DNA from: DATJUF01 sp035524095
Lineage (GTDB): Bacteria > Desulfobacterota > Binatia > Binatales > Binataceae
Length of the DNA: 21,925 nucleotides
Assembly: GCA_035524095.1 (NCBI GenBank)
Contig: DATKPK010000251.1
Span: 1-21,925, forward strand
Direction: 5' to 3'
A model generated the notes under the pieces. It was given only the letters and a program-made list of their open reading frames with translations. It made no database searches and had not been told where the DNA came from. The position numbers and the translations under genes are program-made. Below are positions 6,725-15,603 of the stretch, piece by piece; positions within the stretch are counted from its first letter, which is position 1; every line of letters starts with the position of its first letter.

Positions 6725-8808
6725 CTGAAATGGTCGATGGCGCAACGGGTCCTCGCATGAGGAAGCAGCTCGCGCCAGTATTGCACTCCAGGATCGTCAC
6801 GTCGCGCTGAAGCGCTCCGGCCGCGAGCAGCGAGCCTCTCTTGATGGATGTCGAGTGCCATTAGCCGGATTGCGAAGCTTTCCGCCTGCCACTCCCTCGG
6901 AAGGAGCGCTGGAACCGTTCCCTCCAGTTGGCGCGCTCGAAACTCAGCCCTTGCCGAAAGCTCATGTTCCTCAAGACCCTTCCATATGTTTCCAGCTCTC
7001 CTCAAATCATCGACCGCCGCCCGAACGTCACCTTTATGAACCGCGTTGCTCCCCCGTTGAAAATAGCCGCGGGCAAAAATCTCGGATACCTCCTGGTTAT
7101 CGCCGAATTGCATCGCAAGCGCCGTATCGTAGTGTCCTTGCGCCTCATCGCGCCTGCCGTGCGCAGCTTCGAGGTCGCCCGCGAGAATCTCGAGATCCAA
7201 ATAATCTTTACTGTTTGTGTCGGAAATCAGCTCGTAGGCCCGCTTTATCGCCGCTCGCGCGTTCTCGAATTGTCCACCGACCAAGAAAGTTCTACCTAAT
7301 AGGCTGTGGCAATCGCCAACCTCGGGATGCGTGGGGCCGTGACCGCTAAGGGCGCTGAACCGCTCGATGGCTTCGCGCAGGAGCGACTCGCTTTCCACGA
7401 GAAGTTCCTTACGTATACTTTCATCGATGGCGCTTTCGGCCTGCATTCTCTTTAACCTGCCGATGCATTTTTTGCAGAAGGCAGTGTTTTTGTCGTCGTT
7501 GACGCTATCACCGAGTCGAATACTTTCATCGGCCGCAACTCCTGCTTCAGCGAGTTCGCCAGTTCGTTGACGCACCCACGATCGCCCGCAGATGAGCGCT
7601 TTCGCTTCGAGCTGAACGTCAGCTTGCTCTCGATTTGAACGACGCGCCGCACTGATGCAAAGCTCGGCCGCCTTGAGGACCAGTCGCTTGTCTCCCAACC
7701 GCTTCGCCGGTTTGTCCAGAACATCATACATCCTGGTTACGAGCCCGGGCTTCGCCTCGACGCACTCTCTAGCGAGATCCATTGCGTTGCGGATCTGTTC
7801 GAGACCCGATCGATCCGTTTTGTGGTTCGCAATGTGACCGAGCAGTGCCTCCAAAACGGAAGCGAGCAACAGCCTGCCCTGTGGATGGTATACCTTGCGT
7901 GAAAAAATGGTGGGCTCGCAGACTTCTCCCCGAATTACGAATGTTTCGGATTTCAGCGACGACTGAAGGTTATCCACCGTCGCTCCCAGTCCTACCGCCA
8001 GCACCGGAATCGCAATCGGAGAATGAAGGTACTGAAGGACGAATGCTGCGGATGCCGCCGGCTCCGGCATCGCACCGGCATCGGGAGGAACCTGCAGCTC
8101 AAGACCGAGGTCCCGTATCTCGGTGAGCAAGTCGTTGATATCAAAGCTGGCCCGCGCCGACATCGCCCTCGAGAACTTGGTATACAAATGATCAGTAATA
8201 GCCGTGCCACCCGCTCCGGCCAGCGCCCGTGACCTGAAGCTAACTCCTTCGGAAAGGAATTCTTCGGGCAATAGCCGGACGCTCATTTTTCTCAAGATTC
8301 CGAGTGCCTCTCCTCCGAGTCGGCTCAATGCCTCTTCGAACTCCGGCTTGCGCTCAATTTCAATCAATCGTGAGAATTTCTGCTGGTCGTCTCCAGACTC
8401 AGCCGCTATCCGGATCAGTCGGTCGAGCGACAGCAACAAGCGCGTTTCCCTGCCGTACACAAACTGAAATGTGCGATCGCGATGCTCCTGATTTCCTCGC
8501 GCCACGCGATCCAGCCATTCCACCACATCTGAGTGCTTGGGCGAGGCTTTCGCCTCGATCAGTTCTTCGAGAACCGCGCCGCCGCTCACGAGGGTGTCCC
8601 AGGCGGTTACTGCGCCTGAGGAAGGGACGCGCGGCTCAATTCCGATAGTCGCGCGCGCATCAGGAATGCATAAACCATCCTGCAACAGCAGAAGCGCTCG
8701 ATAGACAGAATACTGCGTCTGATATTCGACGCCCCGGCCAGTGGCGGCGCCACCGGTTCGACTCGTGGTCTGTCGTTTTGGATGTCTCGAGGTAGTCGGT
8801 TTCTTCAC
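6718..8808 (-). CDS. Nuclease-like N-terminus plus TPR repeats, candidate defence effector
   Basis: I do not recognise a named family. From the GTG at 8808 the product has 696 residues. Residues 20-100 run RGVEYQTQYSVYRALLLL, then a conserved-looking acidic stretch with D71 (AWDTLV) and E85-A-K87 (EELIEAK). This is the order of a PD-(D/E)xK nuclease core as in Cap4/DUF4297-type effectors. Residues 375-625 are helical repeats of TPR type, including NTAFCKKCIGRLKRMQAE, HPEVGDCHSLLGRTFLVGGQ and DLEILAGDLEAAHGRRDEAQ. No Walker A P-loop is visible between them, so the STAND ATPase found in many nuclease-TPR immune proteins is missing; the nearest string, AGAGGTAITDHL at 197-208, lacks the lysine. 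The GTG start is chosen because an extended -10 promoter lies 31 bases upstream; the open frame continues further but without a family match. It is first in an operon with the ImmA/IrrE gene. The nuclease call is moderate, the TPR call good. Confidence 0.65.
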   Translation of the reverse strand: MKKPTTSRHPKRQTTSRTGGAATGRGVEYQTQYSVYRALLLLQDGLCIPDARATIGIEPRVPSSGAVTAWDTLVSGGAVLEELIEAKASPKHSDVVEWLDRVARGNQEHRDRTFQFVYGRETRLLLSLDRLIRIAAESGDDQQKFSRLIEIERKPEFEEALSRLGGEALGILRKMSVRLLPEEFLSEGVSFRSRALAGAGGTAITDHLYTKFSRAMSARASFDINDLLTEIRDLGLELQVPPDAGAMPEPAASAAFVLQYLHSPIAIPVLAVGLGATVDNLQSSLKSETFVIRGEVCEPTIFSRKVYHPQGRLLLASVLEALLGHIANHKTDRSGLEQIRNAMDLARECVEAKPGLVTRMYDVLDKPAKRLGDKRLVLKAAELCISAARRSNREQADVQLEAKALICGRSWVRQRTGELAEAGVAADESIRLGDSVNDDKNTAFCKKCIGRLKRMQAESAIDESIRKELLVESESLLREAIERFSALSGHGPTHPEVGDCHSLLGRTFLVGGQFENARAAIKRAYELISDTNSKDYLDLEILAGDLEAAHGRRDEAQGHYDTALAMQFGDNQEVSEIFARGYFQRGSNAVHKGDVRAAVDDLRRAGNIWKGLEEHELSARAEFRARQLEGTVPALLPREWQAESFAIRLMALDIHQERLAARGRSASARRDDPGVQYWRELLPHARTRCAIDHFRW

Positions 8809-8838
8809 ACGTAAGCCCGCTGCGCACCGTCTCGACGA

Positions 8839-8847
8839 ATTATACCA
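8839..8847 (-). promoter_or_regulatory. Extended -10 promoter of the nuclease-TPR operon
   Basis: The minus strand reads TGGTATAAT here, a perfect extended -10 element (TGnTATAAT). No strong -35 box lies at the expected spacing, which is common for extended -10 promoters. Transcription would start near 8832 and give a leader of about 24 bases before the GTG at 8808. Confidence 0.6.
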
Positions 8848-8965
8848 AACTGCTCCGGGCCGACGAACGCCGAGTTGGCACGCTCCAGACGCCGCGAGAT
8901 GCGGAGCCGCGGCACAGCCGCAGTGCGTCGGTTTCAAAAAACGCGGGAACTCGACGCGAAAGTGT

Positions 8966-8984
8966 GTGTGCGAAATCTGCACAC
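8966..8984. repeat. Inverted repeat in the divergent intergenic region
   Basis: GTGTGC and GCACAC face each other across GAAATCT. GCGAAA is also repeated on both sides of the left arm, and its reverse complement (TTTCGC) occurs at 8993-8998. The site lies between the leftward nuclease-TPR operon and the rightward excisionase-like frame, so it may be an operator. This is weak evidence. Confidence 0.3.
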
Positions 8985-9236
8985 TGCGCACTTTTCGCTC
9001 TCGGTCCGTCGCCCCGCGAGCCGCGATCGTCCACATCCCCGAAGGTCCCTGACTTGCACCATACGCGAACCGGCAGAGGTGTGGCGGAGTGGAGGTGGAC
9101 ACACCAATCCAGGAGGACTCCGCAATGCCGGATGTTCAGATTTCCCCGACCGTAGAGACGCGCGACTACCTCAACATCGCAGAGACAGCGGATCGTTCGC
9201 GCCTAGCCGTGAAGACGCTGTATAATTGGATCAGCT

Positions 9237-9895
<659 letters not shown>

Positions 9896-9904
9896 CCACT
9901 GTTG

Positions 9905-9933
9905 AGTCTATGGCCCCTCCCTCGCACTGTCAA
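9905..9933 (-). promoter_or_regulatory. Promoter of tRNA-Gly
   Basis: On the minus strand a perfect -35 box TTGACA (plus 9928-9933) is followed after exactly 17 bases by TAGACT (plus 9905-9910). The tRNA begins about nine bases further on. The gene therefore has a complete transcription unit outside the island. Confidence 0.75.
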
Positions 9934-10051
9934 ATCACATTGACCGCCTGCTGATTGCCAATCTTGCCCGCCTGATAATCCCCTACCGCTCGCCCGACGG
10001 TTCCGCTGGCCTCCGCGCGCCAACCTCAGATAAGGTCTATTTTCTTGCGCT

Positions 10052-11644
10052 ATGGAAGCCGACGCCGCTATTGCCACCGCTGCTCCGCACGCCGAATACG
10101 ATCTCCATTCTCACAAATGGCTGATCGCGCTCGCTGTGATGCTCGGCACCACTCTCGAAGTCCTCGACACCTCGATTGTCAACGTCGCGCTACCACATAT
10201 GCAGGGCAGCTTCTCCGCGAGTGTCGATGAAATTGCCTGGGTACTGACCAGCTACCTGGTCGCCAACGGAGTGATGATCCCGATGACCGGTTGGATCTCC
10301 AGCCGCTTCGGCCGCAAACGCTATTTTCTGACTTCCGTGTTCGTCTTCGTAGCCGCCTCTGCGCTATGCGGAGCTGCCCACACACTCGATCAGATGGTCT
10401 TGTTCCGCCTTATTCAAGGGGCCGCCGGCGCTGCGATGATTCCTTCCTCGCAAGCCATCCTAATGGAGACCTTCCCGCCCGAGGAGCAGCAGATGGGGAT
10501 GGCCGTCTGGGGCGTCGGCCTGATGGTCGCACCGATTCTGGGCCCGACCCTTGGCGGCTGGATAACCGATAATTGGAACTGGCGCTGGAACTTTTACATC
10601 AATATTCCAATCGGCATCGTCGCCTTCCTGATGGTTTCCGCATTCGTTCACGATCCGTCGTATTTGCGCGAACGCCGCGCCCGTGGCGGTCACGTCGATT
10701 ATATTGGTATCAGCCTGCTCGCCGGTTCGCTCGGCCTGATGCAGATCGTTCTCGATCGTGGCCAGCGCGCCGATTGGTTCAACTCACCATGGGTGATCTA
10801 CGCGACCATCGCATCGGCTGGCGCTGGCCTCCTGCTGATCTGGCGCGAACTCTCCTTCAGCGACCCGATTATCGACCTGCGCATTTTCAAGAACCGTGTG
10901 TTTAGCGTCGCCGTTACGCTTATGGTGTGGTTTAGCGCAGTCCTATTCGGCACGCTGTTGCTCAATCCGATCTTTCTGCAGGAATTGATGGGCTATACAG
11001 CATGGGGAGCGGGGACGGTGCAGGCGCCACGCGGCCTCGGCTCGATGTTGTCGATGATGATCATCGGACAGCTCGGCCGCACTCGCGTCAATACGCGGCC
11101 GCTGATCGGCGTAGGCTTCACCCTGATGGCAATTTCACTGTGGGTGATGTCCGGATGGAATCTGCAGGTCGGAATGTGGAATGTGATCTGGCCCAACGCC
11201 TTAATGGGTCTGGGCCTCGGCTTGATTTTTCCAACGGTCTCCGCGCTGAGCTTCTCGACCGTCAACCCCGAACGCATCGGTTATGCCTCCAGCCTCTACA
11301 ATATGATGCGCAATTCGGGCGCGGCGATCGGTATCGCCTACATGACCGCGACCCTGGTCGCCCGCCAGCAGATCTATCAGGCGCGGCTTACCGAGCATTT
11401 CTCTGTGTTTGATGCCTGGCGCCTGACCAAGGCCGCGCCTCCGATGCCCGGTTCCCCAACTTTCCTCATTGGTCCCGGTCACGCTCAATCGCTCGGCTTG
11501 GTGTATGGGATGATTCAACAGCAGGCCTCGATGCTCGCGTTCAACGATATCTATCGTTCGCTCGCCGCCGCGACAGTGATCGCGATACCGCTGTTTCTGC
11601 TGATGGGCGGCGCGAAGCCGTCAGCCGGCGTCTCCGCCCATTGA
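10052..11644 (+). CDS. DHA2-family (EmrB/QacA) MFS drug efflux transporter
   Basis: This inner-membrane proton antiporter has 530 residues and about 14 predicted membrane segments, the size and layout of the DHA2 branch of the major facilitator superfamily. Family motifs are clear: LEVLDTSIVNVALPHMQ in the first helix, GWISSRFGRKRYFLTSVF for the loop 2-3 motif A, VLFRLIQGAAGAAMIPSSQA, and GLMVAPILGPTLGGWIT for the antiporter motif C. Related proteins export hydrophobic drugs and often work with an EmrA-type membrane fusion protein and an outer-membrane channel. Neither partner is encoded next to it here. It is the first chromosomal gene after the tRNA and is read alone to the right. The ATG at 10052 has only a weak ribosome-binding site. 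The substrate cannot be told from sequence. Confidence 0.92.
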   Translation: MEADAAIATAAPHAEYDLHSHKWLIALAVMLGTTLEVLDTSIVNVALPHMQGSFSASVDEIAWVLTSYLVANGVMIPMTGWISSRFGRKRYFLTSVFVFVAASALCGAAHTLDQMVLFRLIQGAAGAAMIPSSQAILMETFPPEEQQMGMAVWGVGLMVAPILGPTLGGWITDNWNWRWNFYINIPIGIVAFLMVSAFVHDPSYLRERRARGGHVDYIGISLLAGSLGLMQIVLDRGQRADWFNSPWVIYATIASAGAGLLLIWRELSFSDPIIDLRIFKNRVFSVAVTLMVWFSAVLFGTLLLNPIFLQELMGYTAWGAGTVQAPRGLGSMLSMMIIGQLGRTRVNTRPLIGVGFTLMAISLWVMSGWNLQVGMWNVIWPNALMGLGLGLIFPTVSALSFSTVNPERIGYASSLYNMMRNSGAAIGIAYMTATLVARQQIYQARLTEHFSVFDAWRLTKAAPPMPGSPTFLIGPGHAQSLGLVYGMIQQQASMLAFNDIYRSLAAATVIAIPLFLLMGGAKPSAGVSAH

Positions 11645-11661
11645 TTGGAATATCCGACTGT

Positions 11662-12138
11662 CTATTCAGCGCTGCTGGATTCGAGCTGGATATAGTTCTC
11701 GATTCCGATCTTTTCGATAAGCCCTAGCTGGGTCTCGATAAAGTCCACGGAATCCTCTTCTTTTTCGAGAATCTCAGTGAGCATATCGCGCGTAACGAAG
11801 TCGCGGACGCCCTCGCAAAAGCCGATCGCCTCGCGCAGATCAGGCAGTCCCATCTGTTCCAGCTTGAGATCAGACTCGAGGATTTCCTTGACTGTCTCAC
11901 CGATCAGAAGTTTGCCGAGATCCTGCAAGTTCGGCAGGCCTTCGAGGAACAGGATACGCTCGATCAGTTCGTCGGCGTGCTTCATCTCCTCGAGCGACTC
12001 TTTGTACTCGTAGCTACCAAGCTTGGTTACGCCCCAATGGCGCAGCGTCCGCGCGTGCAGAAAATACTGATTTATCGCGGTAAGTTCGTTCTTGAGGATT
12101 TTGTTGAGATGATGAATGACTGTCGGATCGCCGCGCAT
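11662..12138 (-). CDS. bfr: Bacterioferritin with altered ferroxidase centre
   Basis: This iron-storage subunit of 158 residues aligns without gaps to E. coli Bfr; 24 copies form the shell. Conserved are E18, E51, H54, E94 and E127 of the di-iron site and the haem ligand M52 (EEMKHADEL). The sixth ferroxidase ligand, H130, is Ser here (ILEKEEDSVDF for the usual EEGHIDW). The inner-surface iron ligand H46 is Lys, and D50 is Glu. A subunit lacking H130 may have weak or no ferroxidase activity and could need a second Bfr or ferritin partner. The ATG at 12138 has a strong ribosome-binding site (GGAGGAAGG). It lies 25 bases after the bfd gene, and both are probably transcribed from a Fur-controlled promoter. 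It converges on the MFS gene with a 17-base gap. Confidence 0.93.
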   Translation of the reverse strand: MRGDPTVIHHLNKILKNELTAINQYFLHARTLRHWGVTKLGSYEYKESLEEMKHADELIERILFLEGLPNLQDLGKLLIGETVKEILESDLKLEQMGLPDLREAIGFCEGVRDFVTRDMLTEILEKEEDSVDFIETQLGLIEKIGIENYIQLESSSAE

Positions 12139-12163
12139 GACCTTCCTCCGCCCTGGAGGAAAG

Positions 12164-12394
12164 TTAGCAGCCCGCGTCCGCGATTAGAAGGGCATCGGAC
12201 GCTATCATCATCGCCGATGAAGCCGCAGCCGTGCTGGCTTCCGCGCGAATCAGGTCGCGTACGAAGGGTACGCATTTGCCGCATTGCGGCTTGCATCCCA
12301 GCGCCCGGTAAACTTCCGACACCGAGCATTCGCCCTTACGCGCGACCATCCGGACTTTGCCGTCCGTGAAACCGTTGCATAGGCAGATAAACAT
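12164..12394 (-). CDS. bfd: Bacterioferritin-associated ferredoxin-like [2Fe-2S] protein
   Basis: Bfd docks on bacterioferritin and passes electrons to the stored ferric iron so that it can leave the shell. The ATG at 12394 follows a good ribosome-binding site (AGGAAGG) and gives 76 residues. The cluster ligands are C4 and C6 (MFICLCNGFTD) and C38 and C41 (CKPQCGKC), the Bfd spacing. Additional cysteines are at 23 and 34. The C-terminal 25 residues are alanine-rich and longer than in E. coli Bfd (64 residues). The adjacent downstream bfr gene confirms the role. A longer frame up to 12442 lacks a ribosome-binding site. Confidence 0.88.
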   Translation of the reverse strand: MFICLCNGFTDGKVRMVARKGECSVSEVYRALGCKPQCGKCVPFVRDLIRAEASTAAASSAMMIASDALLIADAGC

Positions 12395-12481
12395 CGGCGA
12401 TCCTTCCTGCTGATCCGCCCGCTTAGACCTCGTGGCGGCCAACGATCCAAGACCCTAGCAAGGCTGCGTACAGATGTAAAT

Positions 12482-12500
12482 GAAAATCGTTATCAATTTC
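12482..12500. promoter_or_regulatory. Fur-box-like site upstream of bfd-bfr
   Basis: GAAAATCGTTATCAATTTC matches the classical 19-bp Fur consensus at about 13 positions and sits in an AT-rich island about 90 bases upstream of bfd. On the minus strand a possible promoter (TTGAAA, 17 bases, TTACAT) overlaps it. Iron-dependent control by a Fur-family protein is expected for an iron-storage operon. The direction of control is not deducible. Confidence 0.55.
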
Positions 12501-12618
12501 AATTTACAATTCCGCTACCCCCGCCTATTCCGAACCCCTCCCTTCCGCTACTTTCAACTCCGATGCGAGCGTCTCTCCTGTCTGGCCCGATGATCGCGTT
12601 CGGCGACTCCTCAGCGCA

Positions 12619-13599
12619 ATGAAGCCGCCGCCGCTCGATCCCTCGCGGGCACGCACCAGCAGCCTGAAACGCCTCGCTCGCAAGGTGACTCGCAGCCAGT
12701 TCGCGACTCCGCTCGCGTCCGGCGCTTCGATTGGCGAGTTTTTCGCAGCTCTGCCCGATGTCCTGGCGGCTAGCCAATTCCGCCAACTTGCCCGCGCTAT
12801 CGCCGACACCCATCGCAACCGCCGCACTTTCCTCCTGATGACAGGCGGGCATCCACTGAAAGTCGGTCTTGGACCGTTGATTCGCGATCTGATCCACGAC
12901 GGCGTCATCACCGCGCTCGCTACCAACGGCGCCGCGATCATTCACGACTTCGAGCTCGCGATGATCGGACGCACCTCCGAAGACGTAGCGGCGCAGTTGC
13001 TCGACGGCAGCTTTGGGATGGCCGAGGAAACGGGTGCTTTCCTTAATCAGGCCGCGATTGACGCCGCGCGCGACGGTATCGGCTTGGGGGCAGCAGTCGG
13101 CCGTGCGATTTCCGATGGGAACCTCAAGTTCCGCGACGCTAGTATCTTCGCCGCCGCCTGCGACGCCGGTATCCCTGCGACGGTCCACGTCACGCTTGGC
13201 GCGGACATTATTCACATGCATCCCTCGGCTGACGGCGCCGCGCTCGGCCAGTCGACCTTCACCGATTTCCATCGTCTGGCCACCGTCGTCTCCGGCCTGT
13301 CGCGCGGCGTCGTGCTGAACCTCGGCTCAGCCGTGGTCATGCCTGAAGTGTTCCTCAAGGCCCTCAACCTGGCGCGTAATCTCGGCCATCGTGTCGATGA
13401 TTTCACCGCCGCCGATATGGATTTCGTCCGCCAGTACCGTCCGCGCATGAACGTGGTCGAGCGGCCTACGATTGGCAGTGGCCACGGCATTAGCCTGACT
13501 GGCCATCACGAGCTGATGTTCCCCTTACTCGTTGCCGCCGTCCGTGAAGAACTGGCTAACCCTCCTGCGCGTGCCCGGCGGCGTAGATCCGAACGTTAG
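12619..13599 (+). CDS. Conserved protein of unknown function, possibly deoxyhypusine-synthase-like
   Basis: I recognise the motif pattern of a conserved bacterial family but cannot give it a function. The 326-residue product has a glycine-rich element TGGHPLKVGLGP at 75-86, NGAAIIHDFELA at 103-114, TSEDVAAQLLDGSFGMAEET at 119-138, VHVTLGADIIHMHPSADG at 189-206, and GVVLNLGSAVVMPEVFLKAL further on. The many buried Gly, His and Asp residues suggest a Rossmann-like enzyme. A distant link to deoxyhypusine synthase is possible but I cannot show it. There is no signal peptide or membrane segment, so it should be cytoplasmic. The C-terminus is arginine-rich. It starts the plus-strand run that continues 11 bases later with the SAM hydrolase. 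The ATG at 12619 has no clear ribosome-binding site. Confidence 0.7.
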   Translation: MKPPPLDPSRARTSSLKRLARKVTRSQFATPLASGASIGEFFAALPDVLAASQFRQLARAIADTHRNRRTFLLMTGGHPLKVGLGPLIRDLIHDGVITALATNGAAIIHDFELAMIGRTSEDVAAQLLDGSFGMAEETGAFLNQAAIDAARDGIGLGAAVGRAISDGNLKFRDASIFAAACDAGIPATVHVTLGADIIHMHPSADGAALGQSTFTDFHRLATVVSGLSRGVVLNLGSAVVMPEVFLKALNLARNLGHRVDDFTAADMDFVRQYRPRMNVVERPTIGSGHGISLTGHHELMFPLLVAAVREELANPPARARRRRSER

Positions 13600-13610
13600 C
13601 CACGACCCTG

Positions 13611-14462
13611 ATGCCTCCACGCCGATCCGCCTCAGGCTCCGCCGACCCTCCGATCGTACTGCTCACCGACTTCGGCTATCGTGACCATTACGCCGGCGTG
13701 ATGCGCGGGGTTATCGCGACGATCGCACCCGCCGCCCGCGTCATCGATCTCACCCACGGCATCCCACCCCAATCAGTCGTCGCCGGCGCGATCGCTCTCA
13801 CACAAAGCTGGCGGTACTTCCCTCCGCGTACGATTTTTGTCGGCGTCGTCGATCCCGGCGTCGGCACCGATCGTCTCTCACTAGCGATTGAGACTGCTTC
13901 GGGGGCCCGCTTCATCGGGCCCGACAACGGCCTTTTGACTCTCGCCGCCGACGAGGCGGGTATTAAGCGCGCCGTCGAATTGCGCGATCCGTGCTATCGC
14001 CTCGCGAGCGTCAGCTCGACCTTTCACGGCCGCGACATCTTCGCCCCCGCTGCGGCATACCTGTCCTCCGGCGTTCGCCTGAGCTCCTTCGGCCCGCCGG
14101 TCGGCTCCGTCATCCGTCTGGATCCTACCGCCGGTGCGGAAGAGGTTGGCGCTACGCTGTGCGGCTCAGTCATCTACATCGATGGCTTCGGCAACCTCAT
14201 CACCAACCTCGGCTATCCACGCGTCAACAGCTTCGCAGCCCGCTTTCGTGGCCGCCGCCTTTTAGTTAGGATCAGACGTGGCGCGCCGATTTCAATACTC
14301 AAGTCCTACGGCGATGCGGCTCCCGGCGCGCCCCTCGCAACTTTCGGCAGCTTCGGCTTGCTCGAACTCGCGATTCGCGACGGCAGTGCTGCCGCTCATT
14401 TCGCCGCTGCCATAGGCACCCGCGTCTCGATAAAGGTGGTCCCACAGTCATCCGATGGATGA
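13611..14462 (+). CDS. SAM hydrolase (DUF62, SAM hydroxide adenosyltransferase)
   Basis: Enzymes of this family split S-adenosylmethionine with water into adenosine and methionine and are relatives of fluorinase and chlorinase. The 283-residue product has VLLTDFGYRDHYAGVMRGV at 16-34, VIDLTHGIPPQ, DPGVGTDR at 81-88, FIGPDNGLL and TFHGRDIFAPAAAYL at 137-151. D81, R88 and H139 correspond to the Asp-Arg-His triad that activates water in the hydrolase branch. The C-terminal domain carries IYIDGFGNLITNLG. It overlaps the next gene by eight bases. Hydrolysis is the likely reaction, because the triad is intact and the halogenase-specific features are not evident. Confidence 0.9.
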   Translation: MPPRRSASGSADPPIVLLTDFGYRDHYAGVMRGVIATIAPAARVIDLTHGIPPQSVVAGAIALTQSWRYFPPRTIFVGVVDPGVGTDRLSLAIETASGARFIGPDNGLLTLAADEAGIKRAVELRDPCYRLASVSSTFHGRDIFAPAAAYLSSGVRLSSFGPPVGSVIRLDPTAGAEEVGATLCGSVIYIDGFGNLITNLGYPRVNSFAARFRGRRLLVRIRRGAPISILKSYGDAAPGAPLATFGSFGLLELAIRDGSAAAHFAAAIGTRVSIKVVPQSSDG

Positions 14463-15558
14463 ATCCAGCGCCTATAGGCAAATCTCCCCGGTCGTAACCG
14501 ACTTCGCGCGCCATGACGGAACCGCAAGTGCACCCGCCAGCAGCTATCGGCCCGAGCGCACCCCTTTCCGCATCCCGGCCATCAATCTGGTACTTTTTCT
14601 ACTGACGTTGCTGACCACCACGATGGCCGGGGCTGACGCTGCCAGCGCCCCGATTACCTTAGCCATCCCCCTGCGTGATAACCTCCTTAATCTGACCGCG
14701 GGCCTAAGCTTCTCGATCCCCCTGATGCTGATCCTGCTCGCGCACGAGATGGGCCATTACAGCTTCGCCCGCCGCTATGGCGTCGATACCTCGCTGCCCT
14801 ATTTCATCCCAGCGCCGATGCCTTCCATCTTTTTCATTGGCACCTTTGGCGCTTTCATCCGGATGCGCGCGCCAGCGCGGACCCGGCGCGCGATGTTCGA
14901 TATCGGCGCCGCTGGTCCGTGGGCCGGCTTCATCGTCGCGATGGCCGCGATCGTAATCGGTTTGCATCTCTCTACCGTGGCGCCGCTCGATAATTCCGCC
15001 GGCGGCCTGCAACTCGGTAACTCTCTCATCTTCTGGTCTATCTCACGCCTGGTTCTCGGCGTGAATCCCAACAGTGTGAACATCGAACTCCATCCGATCG
15101 CGTTCGCCGGATGGCTCGGGCTGTTCGTCACGACGCTCAACCTTCTCCCCATCGGTCAGCTCGACGGCGGGCACGTTGTCTATTCCCTCCTCGGGGGTCG
15201 CTGGCATCGCCTAATCTCCCGGCTCTTCGCTGCCGGATGTCTCCTGATGGTCGTCGTGCCGTGGGCAATGCATCAGCCGTTCTGGTACGGATGGGGGCTG
15301 TGGTTCGTCCTCGTACTGTTTCTCGGCCTCGGCCATCCTTCGACCCTCGACGCCGATACGCCGCTCGCCGGCCGCAGACGCTTAACCGCATGGGCAACCG
15401 TCGTGCTCTTTGTCCTGACCTTCAGCCCGGTGCCGATTTCCATCGTTCCGCCACAGGATCAGCCGCTGCCGCCTGTCGGCGGCCAAACTCGCGACGTGAT
15501 GCGCCATCTGCCGCGCATCGGCCATCATTCAGCGCATCATTCGGACCTGCATATCTGA
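14455..15558 (+). CDS. Site-2 protease-type membrane metallopeptidase (M50)
   Basis: This 367-residue multi-spanning membrane protease has the zinc motif HEMGH at 97-101 inside a hydrophobic segment and the third ligand D237 in LNLLPIGQLDGGH at 228-240. The segment YFIPAPMPSIFFIGTFGAFI at 116-135 is typical of the archaeal/bacterial group 3 S2P branch without PDZ domains. Such proteases cut membrane-embedded regulators or clear membrane peptides. The N-terminal 38 residues are polar and the C-terminus ends in a histidine-rich tail (HLPRIGHHSAHHSDLHI). It overlaps the end of the SAM hydrolase gene by eight bases, suggesting translational coupling. The substrate is unknown, and no anti-sigma factor is encoded nearby. 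Confidence 0.9.
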   Translation: MDESSAYRQISPVVTDFARHDGTASAPASSYRPERTPFRIPAINLVLFLLTLLTTTMAGADAASAPITLAIPLRDNLLNLTAGLSFSIPLMLILLAHEMGHYSFARRYGVDTSLPYFIPAPMPSIFFIGTFGAFIRMRAPARTRRAMFDIGAAGPWAGFIVAMAAIVIGLHLSTVAPLDNSAGGLQLGNSLIFWSISRLVLGVNPNSVNIELHPIAFAGWLGLFVTTLNLLPIGQLDGGHVVYSLLGGRWHRLISRLFAAGCLLMVVVPWAMHQPFWYGWGLWFVLVLFLGLGHPSTLDADTPLAGRRRLTAWATVVLFVLTFSPVPISIVPPQDQPLPPVGGQTRDVMRHLPRIGHHSAHHSDLHI

Positions 15559-15603
15559 CGGCAACGCATCGCGCCCTCACCGGCCAATTTGGAACGCCAA
15601 CTA

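Noticed and set aside
8741..9052. Plus-strand frame antisense to the start of the nuclease-TPR gene
   Set aside because: Arginine-rich, without family signal, and it crosses the promoter of the leftward operon.
8809..9102. N-terminal extension of the nuclease-TPR protein to a start at 9102
   Set aside because: The added 98 residues are low-complexity Arg/Ser/Cys-rich and would include the extended -10 promoter; GTG 8808 fits the promoter better.
12499..13272. Minus-strand open frame of 257 codons
   Set aside because: It is antisense to the conserved gene at 12619-13599, which has clear motifs; no ribosome-binding site or family match.
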